In this document: one piece after another, positions 8,125 to 15,084 of the stretch
Position numbering within the stretch: position 1 is the stretch's first letter
How the letters are laid out: the number at the start of each line of letters is the position of its first letter
DNA from: an uncultured Acholeplasmatales bacterium
GTDB lineage: Bacteria; Bacillota_I; Bacilli_A; Acholeplasmatales; Anaeroplasmataceae
Assembly (NCBI GenBank): GCA_944324795.1
Contig: CALUXR010000016.1
Location: forward strand, 1-40,099
Direction: 5' to 3'
Length of the DNA stretch: 40,099 nucleotides
Position numbers and translations under genes: made by a program
The notes under the pieces: model-generated
The model's input: only the letters and a program-made list of their open reading frames with translations
The model's database searches: none
Told to the model about the DNA's origin: nothing

Positions 8125-9093
8125 TTAATTTTTATTATTTTCTTTCTTATTATTTAAAACTTCTGAAATTGTAGCTATATTAGATACTAAATCTTGCATA
8201 TTTGATGGAATAATTAATTTAGTTGCTTTTCCATCAGCTACCTTTTCCATTGTTTCATAACTTAACATTGTAAGTACTTCTTTATTAGCACTAGCATCTT
8301 TTAAATATTTCAAACCCTCAGCTTCAGCATTTCTAATTAATTTCATACCTTCAGCTTCAGCTTGTTTAACTTTTAAAATAGATTCAGCTTCACCTTCAGC
8401 TTTTTTAATCATAGCTAATTTTTCTGCTTCAGCTCGTAAGATTTGTGATTCTTTGTCACCTTCAGCTTGTAAGATTTTACTTCTCTTATCACCTTCAGCA
8501 AGCAAGATTTTCTCTCTTCTTTCTCTTTCAGCTCGCATTTGTCTTTCCATAGAATCTCTGATGTCTTGAGGTGGTAATATATTTTTAACTTCAACTCTAT
8601 TAACCTTAATTCCCCAAGGATCTGTTGCTTCATCTAAAATACTGCGCATTTTTGAATTAATAATATCACGACTAGTTAAAGTAGCATCTAATTCTAATTC
8701 ACCTATAATATTACGCAATGTTGTTGCAGATAATTTTTCAATTGCGAAAATCGGATTTTCTACCCCATATGTATATAATTTAGGATCTAAAACAGTATAA
8801 AATACAACCGTATCTATTTGCATAGTGACATTATCTTTCGTAATAACTGGTTGAGGATCAAAATCTTTAACTTGTTCTTTCATTGATACTACGCTAGCCA
8901 CCCGATCAACAAAAGGCATTAAGAAATGAATACCTACATTCCAAGTAGTATGATAAGCACCTAAACGTTCAATAATATATTTACTAGTTTGTTCAACTAT
9001 TCTTATTCTTGTAATTAAATAAATTAAGATAGCAAGCAATACAATACAAACTACAATTATTGCAGCTATATTAGCCACTGTAATCAAAAACAT
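8125..9093 (-). CDS. SPFH/stomatin-prohibitin family membrane protein
   Basis: A 322-residue protein of the QmcA/YbbK-stomatin type, thought to organise membrane microdomains. Residues about 5-27 form an N-terminal membrane anchor. The SPFH domain follows (YIIERLGAYHTTWNVGIHFL, then VDRVASVVSMKEQ and PQPVITKDNVTMQIDTVV). Residues about 190-275 form an Ala/Glu/Lys-rich coiled coil with repeated RAEAEK and AEGEAES-type units. Its direct partner in the operon is an NfeD protein, as expected for this family. The short Asn/Lys-rich tail (NNKKENNKN) looks unstructured. Confidence 0.94.
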   Translation of the reverse strand: MFLITVANIAAIIVVCIVLLAILIYLITRIRIVEQTSKYIIERLGAYHTTWNVGIHFLMPFVDRVASVVSMKEQVKDFDPQPVITKDNVTMQIDTVVFYTVLDPKLYTYGVENPIFAIEKLSATTLRNIIGELELDATLTSRDIINSKMRSILDEATDPWGIKVNRVEVKNILPPQDIRDSMERQMRAERERREKILLAEGDKRSKILQAEGDKESQILRAEAEKLAMIKKAEGEAESILKVKQAEAEGMKLIRNAEAEGLKYLKDASANKEVLTMLSYETMEKVADGKATKLIIPSNMQDLVSNIATISEVLNNKKENNKN

Positions 9094-9543
9094 TTACATA
9101 ACCTCCATTTTTTTAACAACTAATTTATTACCTTTAATTGCTACAATTAAGCAATGAGTCCCTTTAGAAATTGGCTTATTATCGACACTTGTAGCGGTGT
9201 ATACGACATCATTAATTTTTACTTCACCACTACTATCTTGATTACAATCTTTTAACATAATAACTTCTTTACCAATAAATTCATCAGCATTGGTTTGTCT
9301 AATTTGATTTTTCAGCATTTTCTTTACTAAAGGTCTTGTAAACATTAAAGTTATAAAAGAAACAACTACAAATACTACGATTTCAACATAATAAGGAATA
9401 TTAGGAATTATCGATAAAATAAGACTGATAAAAGCCCCTAAAGCAAGCCATATTGATACTAAATCTTGAGTTACTGCTTCTACTATTAACATAATGGTAA
9501 AAACAGCTAACCAAACCCATAGCATATAACTTTCAATTACCAT
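9094..9543 (-). CDS. NfeD family membrane protein with C-terminal OB domain
   Basis: A 149-residue short-type NfeD protein (no ClpP-like protease domain). It has three hydrophobic segments in the first 70 residues (MLWVWLAVFTIMLIVE, WLALGAFISLILSIIP, IVVFVVVSFITLMF) and the family-typical TRPLVKK, then a beta-rich OB-like domain containing GKEVIMLKD and GEVKINDVVYTATS. It ends exactly one base before the SPFH start, so the two are translated together. NfeD and SPFH proteins act as a pair in membrane-domain organisation. Confidence 0.92.
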   Translation of the reverse strand: MVIESYMLWVWLAVFTIMLIVEAVTQDLVSIWLALGAFISLILSIIPNIPYYVEIVVFVVVSFITLMFTRPLVKKMLKNQIRQTNADEFIGKEVIMLKDCNQDSSGEVKINDVVYTATSVDNKPISKGTHCLIVAIKGNKLVVKKMEVM

Positions 9544-9918
9544 CTATACCGCCTCCTCCATATCAGCAATGATAACTTTCTTTTGATCATCATAACGTCC
9601 ATTAAATTTTAAAAATCCCTCTTTTGGTATATTAAATTTAAAAACATTACATATAAAATCAATAACATTACTATTAGATATTCTACCATAACTTTTAGTA
9701 ATAGACAATTTTAAAAGTGAACTTTCGCTATAAATACCTGATAATGCTTCATCTTTATTTAATTTAAATAAATATAATTTTTTATTTTCTTTATCGCAAG
9801 CAATTCTTATTCTATAACAATCATTAAATGTATTAACCAAATTTTTATTTAATAATAAATAATTCTTATAAATAGAAATATAACCACTAAAATTATCATA
9901 ATCATAAAATTCTAGCAT
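9544..9918 (-). CDS. Hypothetical protein, first gene of the NfeD-SPFH operon
   Basis: A 124-residue protein not recognised. It has no membrane segment or signal peptide and alternates short beta-like stretches (YISIYKNYLLLNK, YRIRIACDKENKKLYLFKL) with a later FLKFNGRYDDQKKVIIADM segment, suggesting a small beta-rich soluble domain. A near-ideal AAGGAGG site precedes the ATG and a sigma-A promoter lies just upstream. It abuts NfeD with no gap, which implies a role linked to the NfeD/SPFH membrane complex. Confidence 0.8.
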   Translation of the reverse strand: MLEFYDYDNFSGYISIYKNYLLLNKNLVNTFNDCYRIRIACDKENKKLYLFKLNKDEALSGIYSESSLLKLSITKSYGRISNSNVIDFICNVFKFNIPKEGFLKFNGRYDDQKKVIIADMEEAV

Positions 9919-9940
9919 TATTAAACCTCCTTATGTCTAT

Positions 9941-9969
9941 ATTATACATCTAAATACATAAATATACAA
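9941..9969 (-). promoter_or_regulatory. Promoter of the hypothetical-NfeD-SPFH operon
   Basis: On the minus strand TTGTAT (9969-9964), a 17-base spacer and TATAAT (9946-9941), followed 22 bases later by the start codon. Confidence 0.75.
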
Positions 9970-10013
9970 TATCTATCATAAAAATATTATGTTAGAATTA
10001 AATTGGTGATATT

Positions 10014-10763
10014 ATGATTTTAATGTTTGATTTAGATGATACCTTATTAAATAAAGATGGTATTATATCTTCTTATACTATAAATATATTAAATAAATAT
10101 AAAAAAGATAATTTATATGTTATAAATAGTGCACGAAGCCTAGATGCAACTAAAAAACTTTTATTTAATTTTAAACCAGATTATTTAATATTAAATGCTG
10201 CAAGTACTATTTATGATAAAAATTTAAATTTAATCTATAGTAATCCCTTTTCAATAATAGAAACCCAAAATATTATAAATGAATTAAAGAAAAGACAAAT
10301 ATTTAATATTTTAATTGAATCTGGTGAAGGATTTAAAACTGATAATTTAGAATTTATAAAAAATCATAATTATGCTAGCTATTCTAATTTAAATTATTAT
10401 AATAATATTGCTTATAAAATAGTATATCATAGTGATAATAAACATATTGGCGAACAAATAGCTTTAAAATATAATTTAGATTTTACTACTTATGTTAATA
10501 CAAATATTAATAAATTTAGTAAAACAACTAAAGGAGAAGGTTTAATAATATTAAAAAAAATATTAAATTATAAAGATAAAATAATGGCTTTTGGTGATGA
10601 TTTAGGTGATTTATCGATGTTATTAAATAGTGATATTCCTATTATTATGGCAAATTCACATCCTAAATTAAAAGAATTTAATTTTAATATTACTAAATGT
10701 AATAATGATGATGGCGTAGCTTATTTTATTGAACATTATTTTAAACAAAAAGAAGGCATTTAG
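10014..10763 (+). CDS. Cof-type HAD-superfamily phosphatase
   Basis: A 249-residue haloacid-dehalogenase-like hydrolase. Motif I is DLDDTLL at the N-terminus (nucleophile and acid/base Asp), motif II is the Ser in INSARS, motif III Lys probably lies in KTTKGEGL, and motif IV is GDDLGDLSML. The long segment between motifs II and III fits a C2 cap, as in Cof/YidA-type sugar-phosphate or FMN phosphatases; the substrate cannot be read. The GGTGAT site is four bases from the ATG. It is on the plus strand, convergent with ssb, and their stop codons overlap by four bases. Confidence 0.9.
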   Translation: MILMFDLDDTLLNKDGIISSYTINILNKYKKDNLYVINSARSLDATKKLLFNFKPDYLILNAASTIYDKNLNLIYSNPFSIIETQNIINELKKRQIFNILIESGEGFKTDNLEFIKNHNYASYSNLNYYNNIAYKIVYHSDNKHIGEQIALKYNLDFTTYVNTNINKFSKTTKGEGLIILKKILNYKDKIMAFGDDLGDLSMLLNSDIPIIMANSHPKLKEFNFNITKCNNDDGVAYFIEHYFKQKEGI

Positions 10764-10770
10764 CCTTCAA
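10746..10770. terminator. Terminator at the HAD/ssb convergent end
   Basis: Stem GAAGGC/GCCTTC (10752-10757 with 10763-10768) with a 5-base loop. On the minus strand it is followed by TTTTTG, so it mainly serves ssb. It overlaps both stop codons. Confidence 0.75.
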
Positions 10771-11098
10771 CCTTCGTATCAACATTTGAAAAAAAGATTA
10801 TTCGTTCGCCTACTAGTTCAGTTTGATAAATATTAGAACCATCTTCTTTTACTTTTTTAGTAGAAACAATTCTTCCTTTAATTCCAATCATAGCTCCTTT
10901 ACGAACATTATCTGAAACAATTTCGGCAGTGCTTTCCCATAATGTTACTCTTAATAAATCATTTTCATATTCACCATCAGGATTTCTAAATGGTCTTTGA
11001 ACTACAATTAAAAGATTTAAAACATTTCTACCATCTTCTAAAGTCTTTATTTCTACATCTCTAGCAATACGACCTACTAACATAAAATAATTATACAT
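10760..11098 (-). CDS. ssb: Single-stranded DNA-binding protein, short form without acidic tail
   Basis: An OB-fold ssDNA-binding protein of 112 residues. The pattern NYFMLVGRIARDVEIKTLED, then VLNLLIVVQRPF and LLRVTLWESTAEIVSDNVRKG, is typical of SSB. The chain ends at NVDTKVEG, just after the OB fold: the long linker and acidic DDIPF-like tip that recruits repair proteins are missing. It is therefore closer in size to B. subtilis SsbB than to the essential SsbA; whether another ssb exists is unknown. The longest frame begins at 11113 (MKGGNM), but those codons are the ribosome binding site itself (AAAGGAGG), so translation starts at 11098. Confidence 0.9.
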   Translation of the reverse strand: MYNYFMLVGRIARDVEIKTLEDGRNVLNLLIVVQRPFRNPDGEYENDLLRVTLWESTAEIVSDNVRKGAMIGIKGRIVSTKKVKEDGSNIYQTELVGERIIFFSNVDTKVEG

Positions 11099-11119
11099 AT
11101 TTCCTCCTTTCATGCTGAT

Positions 11120-11163
11120 AATAACAAAAATTTAATTTTTAACAAAATTAGGTTTTTGTTATT
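11120..11163. repeat. Inverted repeat upstream of ssb
   Basis: Perfect 11-base arms AATAACAAAAA (11120-11130) and TTTTTGTTATT (11153-11163), separated by 22 AT-rich bases that contain a smaller nested repeat. It lies directly upstream of the ssb ribosome binding site. It could be an operator or an mRNA hairpin, but in such AT-rich DNA chance similarity is possible. Confidence 0.4.
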
Positions 11164-11247
11164 TTTTTATAAATATTCTTTACATTAAGAAAAAAATATA
11201 TGTATTTTTATTTTATTTATAATTCATTAATATCTATCTTTATAATT

Positions 11248-11379
11248 ATGAAAAATGTTAAATTTATGCCCTTATTTATACTTTTTTTAATTATTTTTCT
11301 TATTTTATTAGCTTATAATTATAATATTTTTTGTTATTTTTATGTATTTAGTCAATTTTTAGAAAAAGAAAAAAACTAG
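11248..11379 (+). CDS. Possible 43-residue single-TM peptide
   Basis: A small plus-strand frame between ssb and deoD. It encodes a short basic N-terminus (MKNVKFM), a strongly hydrophobic segment (about residues 8-22) and a charged end (EKEKN), the layout of a one-pass membrane micropeptide. Against it: no Shine-Dalgarno site precedes the ATG, only a weak TTTACA/TATTTT promoter is seen around 11179-11208, and AT-rich DNA easily yields hydrophobic frames. Apart from this and the inverted repeat, 11099-11394 holds nothing I can name. Confidence 0.2.
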   Translation: MKNVKFMPLFILFLIIFLILLAYNYNIFCYFYVFSQFLEKEKN

Positions 11380-11396
11380 CTATATTTAGCTAGTTT
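11365..11396 (-). terminator. Terminator of deoD
   Basis: A 10-base-pair perfect stem (11373-11382 with 11387-11396) with a 4-base loop, followed on the minus strand by a T-rich tract. It overlaps the deoD stop codon. Confidence 0.9.
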
Positions 11397-12123
11397 AACG
11401 TTTATTAGTTGTAGCAAGTTCTAAAGCAATTTTCATCATATTTGTAAATGAATTTTGTCTTTCTAAAGCACTTGTTACTTCATGAGTTACAAATGAATCA
11501 GAAATTGTAAGTAAGCAACTTGCTTTTTTACCACAAGCTTTAGCATTAGCAAATAAAGCAAAGCTTTCCATTTCTACACATTCACAACCATATTTACCAC
11601 AAATAGTATCTAAATCAGTTATATCGCTATAAAATACATCTGAAGAATGACATATTGCAGGTTTTAATTCAATATTTAACTTATTGGCTGCTTTAATTAA
11701 TTTATTATTTATAGCTTTACTACTTTTTAATTTTTTAGAACGAATATTAAAAGCAGTTTTAGCAAAAGTTGATTCACTATAAGCTTCTGTTATTAAAACT
11801 GTATCATAAACATTAAGTCTTGATACATATGAACCAGCTGAACCAATTCTTATAATAACATCAACATCATAAAATTTATATAATTCATAAGAATAGATAC
11901 CAATTGAAGGCATTCCCATTCCTGAGCCCATAACACTTATCCATTTACCTTTATATTTACCGGTATAACCATACATTCCTCTAATATTATTAAATTCAAT
12001 TACATCAGTTAAAAAATTATCAGCAATAAATTTAGCTCTTAGAGGATCACCTGGCATCAATACTACTTTAGCGATCATATTTATATCTGCACAACTAATG
12101 TGCGGAGTTGGTATTTTACTCAT
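11395..12123 (-). CDS. deoD: Purine-nucleoside phosphorylase, DeoD type
   Basis: A hexameric-type PNP of 242 residues that splits purine (deoxy)ribonucleosides with phosphate into base and (deoxy)ribose-1-phosphate. Motifs include MPGDPLRAK (about residues 23-31, phosphate-binding), [20 protein letters not shown] (ribose binding) and SDSF, which contains the base-contacting Asp. It overlaps the end of deoC by eight bases. With DeoC downstream in the pathway (and a phosphopentomutase elsewhere), it channels deoxynucleosides into glycolysis and base salvage. Confidence 0.96.
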   Translation of the reverse strand: MSKIPTPHISCADINMIAKVVLMPGDPLRAKFIADNFLTDVIEFNNIRGMYGYTGKYKGKWISVMGSGMGMPSIGIYSYELYKFYDVDVIIRIGSAGSYVSRLNVYDTVLITEAYSESTFAKTAFNIRSKKLKSSKAINNKLIKAANKLNIELKPAICHSSDVFYSDITDLDTICGKYGCECVEMESFALFANAKACGKKASCLLTISDSFVTHEVTSALERQNSFTNMMKIALELATTNKR

Positions 12124-12769
12124 TTTTATATTCCTCCATTATTTTTACACCTGCTGAAGCTCCAATTCTTGTAGCTCCTACTTTAATCATTTCTTCCATT
12201 TCTGCTTTACTTCTAACACCACCTGAAGCTTTAACACCCATATCTTTTCCTACAGTTTCTCTCATCAATTTTACATCTTCTACTTTAGCACCATAAGTAC
12301 CAAAACCTGTCGATGTTTTAACATAATCAGCACCAGCTTCTTTAGCTAAAAGACAAGCAATTTTAATTTCTTCTTTAGTTAAATAACATGTTTCTAAAAT
12401 AACTTTTAAAGTTCTTGGGCCACAAACTTCTTTTATAGAAGCTATTTCTTCTTTAACATAATTATGATTACCATCTTTTAAGGCGGCAACATTAATAACC
12501 ATATCAATTTCATCTGCCCCAGCCAAAATAGCATCTTCAGTTTCTAATATTTTAGTATTCATAGTATTTTGGCCAAGAGGGAAGCCAATAACTGTACAAA
12601 CTAAAACATCAGTATCTCTTAATTCTTTTTTACAATAACTTACATAATAAGGATTAACACAAACCGATTTAAAATGATATTCTTTAGCTTCATTAATTAG
12701 CTTTGTTATGCTATCTTTACTCGCATCTGCCTTTAATAAGGTATGATCTATATATTTAGCTTTATCCAT
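12116..12769 (-). CDS. deoC: Deoxyribose-phosphate aldolase
   Basis: A class I aldolase of 217 residues that cleaves 2-deoxyribose-5-phosphate to glyceraldehyde-3-phosphate and acetaldehyde. Key features are IDHTLLK at the N-terminus, DEIDMVIN (about 86-93), the Schiff-base lysine K151 in DYVKTSTGF, and the second lysine K180 in [11 protein letters not shown] strong AAGGAGG site precedes the ATG. It lies between an unknown gene (12-base gap) and deoD (8-base overlap), forming a three-gene salvage operon. Confidence 0.97.
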   Translation of the reverse strand: MDKAKYIDHTLLKADASKDSITKLINEAKEYHFKSVCVNPYYVSYCKKELRDTDVLVCTVIGFPLGQNTMNTKILETEDAILAGADEIDMVINVAALKDGNHNYVKEEIASIKEVCGPRTLKVILETCYLTKEEIKIACLLAKEAGADYVKTSTGFGTYGAKVEDVKLMRETVGKDMGVKASGGVRSKAEMEEMIKVGATRIGASAGVKIMEEYKNE

Positions 12770-12781
12770 AAATTCCTCCTT

Positions 12782-13636
12782 CTAAATATCTAAGACTTTA
12801 TTAAATTCAACTTTCTTTAATTCTAAAATTAGTGGTGAAAAATTAGTTTTATGCAATACTTTAGTGATTTTTTTCATTTCTTTTGATGTTGTATAATATA
12901 ACCCATTAAGACTTGATTCAATCGAATGGAAACATTTTTTAGTATGTTCATATAATTCTTCACTTGAAATATACATATTAGTATCAAGTACATGAACAAT
13001 ATCAACAAAAATTGGGAAAACAAAAGGTTCATTTGAATTGATTTCAATAGCTGTATATACTTTTCTTTTACCATCGACAGCGTAATATGCTATAGTAGGA
13101 ACACAAACATTATCAGTTTTTAATAAATCGACGATAATACTTCTTTGCTGCGTATAATCATATACTTTATTTAAGCTATCTTTATCTAATCTAAAATAAC
13201 TAGCAATTTCCATTGGATATTTATTTTTATAAGCTAGTTTTACAATATCATAAGCTTTTAACATTAAGCTTCTTTTAAATGGTGAAACATCTTCAAAAAC
13301 TTCATTATAAACATAAAAATTAAACATCTTACAAATATCTTCGACCATATTTAAAATTAAATCAACATCATAAGTAGGTAGTAAAACTTGAAATTCAACC
13401 TTTAAATTAACTTCAACATATTTAGGATCTAGACGTTCAATATTAGGGACACTTGATTTACTAGCAATCACAAAATCACATGAGAATTCTAAAGATGGGT
13501 TAAAGTAATGTGCTACCTTTTCTGATTCATTTTTATTCATTACATCTATATACGGGTTGGCATTAAAATAACTAATTAAATCAGCCACTTCATATAACCT
13601 AGACCCTTCTTTAAAAAAATAGTACCGAAATAGCAT
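12782..13636 (-). CDS. Hypothetical protein heading the deoC-deoD operon
   Basis: A 284-residue protein I do not recognise. It has no membrane segment or signal peptide. It reads as an alpha/beta N-terminal half (about 1-130) with beta strands such as VEVNLKVEFQVLLPTYD, a helical middle (MEIASYFRLDKDSLNKVYDYTQ, which looks HTH-like but is not convincing) and a beta-rich part (CVPTIAYYAVDGKRKVYTAIEI) before C-terminal helices. GGTGAT lies just before the ATG, with an extended -10 promoter upstream. Its position suggests a regulatory or accessory role in nucleoside use, but this is inference from position only. Confidence 0.75.
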   Translation of the reverse strand: MLFRYYFFKEGSRLYEVADLISYFNANPYIDVMNKNESEKVAHYFNPSLEFSCDFVIASKSSVPNIERLDPKYVEVNLKVEFQVLLPTYDVDLILNMVEDICKMFNFYVYNEVFEDVSPFKRSLMLKAYDIVKLAYKNKYPMEIASYFRLDKDSLNKVYDYTQQRSIIVDLLKTDNVCVPTIAYYAVDGKRKVYTAIEINSNEPFVFPIFVDIVHVLDTNMYISSEELYEHTKKCFHSIESSLNGLYYTTSKEMKKITKVLHKTNFSPLILELKKVEFNKVLDI

Positions 13637-13653
13637 AAAATCACCTACTAGCT

Positions 13654-13662
13654 ATTATATCA
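13654..13662 (-). promoter_or_regulatory. Extended -10 promoter of the deoCD operon
   Basis: TGATATAAT on the minus strand gives a TG-n-TATAAT extended -10; no good -35 is visible. The rest of the gap up to 13894 is AT-rich and I see nothing in it. Confidence 0.55.
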
Positions 13663-13892
13663 TTTTTATTTAATAATGTATAGTATCTTTTTTTTAGCTA
13701 AATTTTATTATATATAAAGAAAAAAGACTACTATTTTTTTCTAAATCATAAAATTTACAATAATTAAAAAGAATCTTTTATCAATTTCAATTTTATTTAA
13801 TATATCTAATTTTATTTATATTTATTAATCTAAAACATTATTTAAATACAAATCGTTTAAAATAAATTTGTATTTTAGCATTATTTAGACAT

Positions 13893-13926
13893 TTTTAAAA
13901 GGATGAAAAATTATTTCTTCATCCTT
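13893..13926 (-). terminator. Terminator after the ileS-protease operon
   Basis: A 9-base-pair stem AAGGATGAA/TTCATCCTT (13899-13907 with 13918-13926) followed on the minus strand by TTTT and an A/T tract; it overlaps the stop of the small membrane protein gene. Confidence 0.75.
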
Positions 13927-14105
13927 AATCTTTTATAATAAAATCTTGTGATTATAATAGCTATAAATAATAATATTGCAATTAAGATGATTAAAAGCCA
14001 AATAATATTAGTAAAAATAAAACAATTAATTATTATAGCTAATGGTCCAATTATATAAATTAGAGATATTAATATTGATAATAAAATTGCTTTAAACTTT
14101 TTCAT
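13911..14105 (-). CDS. Small two-TM membrane protein
   Basis: A 64-residue protein with a basic N-terminus (MKKFK), two hydrophobic segments (about 7-28 and 31-52) and a basic C-terminus (YYKRLRMKK), so both ends probably face the cytoplasm. No family is recognised. Its start lies 14 bases inside the upstream protease gene, so it is translationally coupled to it, and it is followed by a terminator. It may be a partner or membrane adaptor of that protease, but this is inference from the overlap. Confidence 0.65.
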   Translation of the reverse strand: MKKFKAILLSILISLIYIIGPLAIIINCFIFTNIIWLLIILIAILLFIAIIITRFYYKRLRMKK

Positions 14106-15084
14106 ATAAAACCTTAAGACAATCTTCTATATTATTTACTTCATATAATTCCATTTTTTTATTATTTATGGAATTATAAGTTTCTAAAGCCTCTTTATAA
14201 TTACTACTAGGGCAAAAAAAGATATCAACATCCTTTAAAATAGCTGTATATATTTTTTGTTTAATCCCTCCAATTGCCCCAACTTTACCATTTGATGAAA
14301 TTGTACCAGTACCACTTATTTTTAAGCCATTTGATAAATCGATATCTATTATATCATCAATTAAAGATAAACTTCTAAGAAGCCCACCACTAGGACCATT
14401 AGTAGTTCCCCTTCTAATATTAACTGATGGATTTAATGTATCATAATTAATATTAAAATAAGGATAAACATAAATATAATCATTAGTACTATTAATATAT
14501 TTATAAATTATTTTACCATCTCTTATGATTTTTAATTTAGCATTATCTTCTTTTAACCAACCAGAATCGATATCATTTAAAGAATATAAATCTTTAACTG
14601 CTACATCATTTACTTCAATTATTTGATCACCTATTTTATAATCACTATCTAAATAATAATATGTTACAACTAAACTTTCTAAATAATAATCTAAATTGAT
14701 AGAATCATCATAATTACTAACTATATTATAAGCTGATATAATTGTATTCATCACGGAAGAATTATGTTCTATTTCCCCCATCTTATAATTTTCATAATCA
14801 CTAAAATGACGACTATTAATAGAAATTTCTTCAATAGTAGTTGAATTTAAATATTTACAAATGAAGTTTTGAAATAAAGTTGAATGACTAAAAGATACTA
14901 CATATACCGTTTCATATGTACCACTATTACTACTTTTTTTATCTACTTCAACGACATCACTTGCTTCATTTAATCCACCTATTAATGTTATTTCATAATT
15001 TGACCTATATGTTGTAAAAAACAATATTATAAAATTAATAATTATAGCTATAATTATTGGTATAATATGGCGTAGTTTAAGCAT
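14092..15084 (-). CDS. Membrane-anchored PDZ/Lon-type (S16) serine protease, SepM/YlbL-like
   Basis: A 330-residue extracytoplasmic protease. Residues about 7-24 form a signal anchor. A PDZ domain lies around 130-200 (YKIGDQIIEVNDVAV, then LKIIRDGK). The C-terminal Lon protease domain has the catalytic dyad: Ser232 in GPSGG and Lys275 in IGGIKQK, exactly 43 residues apart as in Lon (Ser679/Lys722 in E. coli). It also shows GTGTISSNGKVG, which matches SepM/YlbL proteins. SepM of streptococci trims a secreted signal peptide; the substrate here is unknown. It overlaps the ileS end by eight bases, so the ileS T-box also controls it. Confidence 0.92.
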   Translation of the reverse strand: MLKLRHIIPIIIAIIINFIILFFTTYRSNYEITLIGGLNEASDVVEVDKKSSNSGTYETVYVVSFSHSTLFQNFICKYLNSTTIEEISINSRHFSDYENYKMGEIEHNSSVMNTIISAYNIVSNYDDSINLDYYLESLVVTYYYLDSDYKIGDQIIEVNDVAVKDLYSLNDIDSGWLKEDNAKLKIIRDGKIIYKYINSTNDYIYVYPYFNINYDTLNPSVNIRRGTTNGPSGGLLRSLSLIDDIIDIDLSNGLKISGTGTISSNGKVGAIGGIKQKIYTAILKDVDIFFCPSSNYKEALETYNSINNKKMELYEVNNIEDCLKVLYEKV

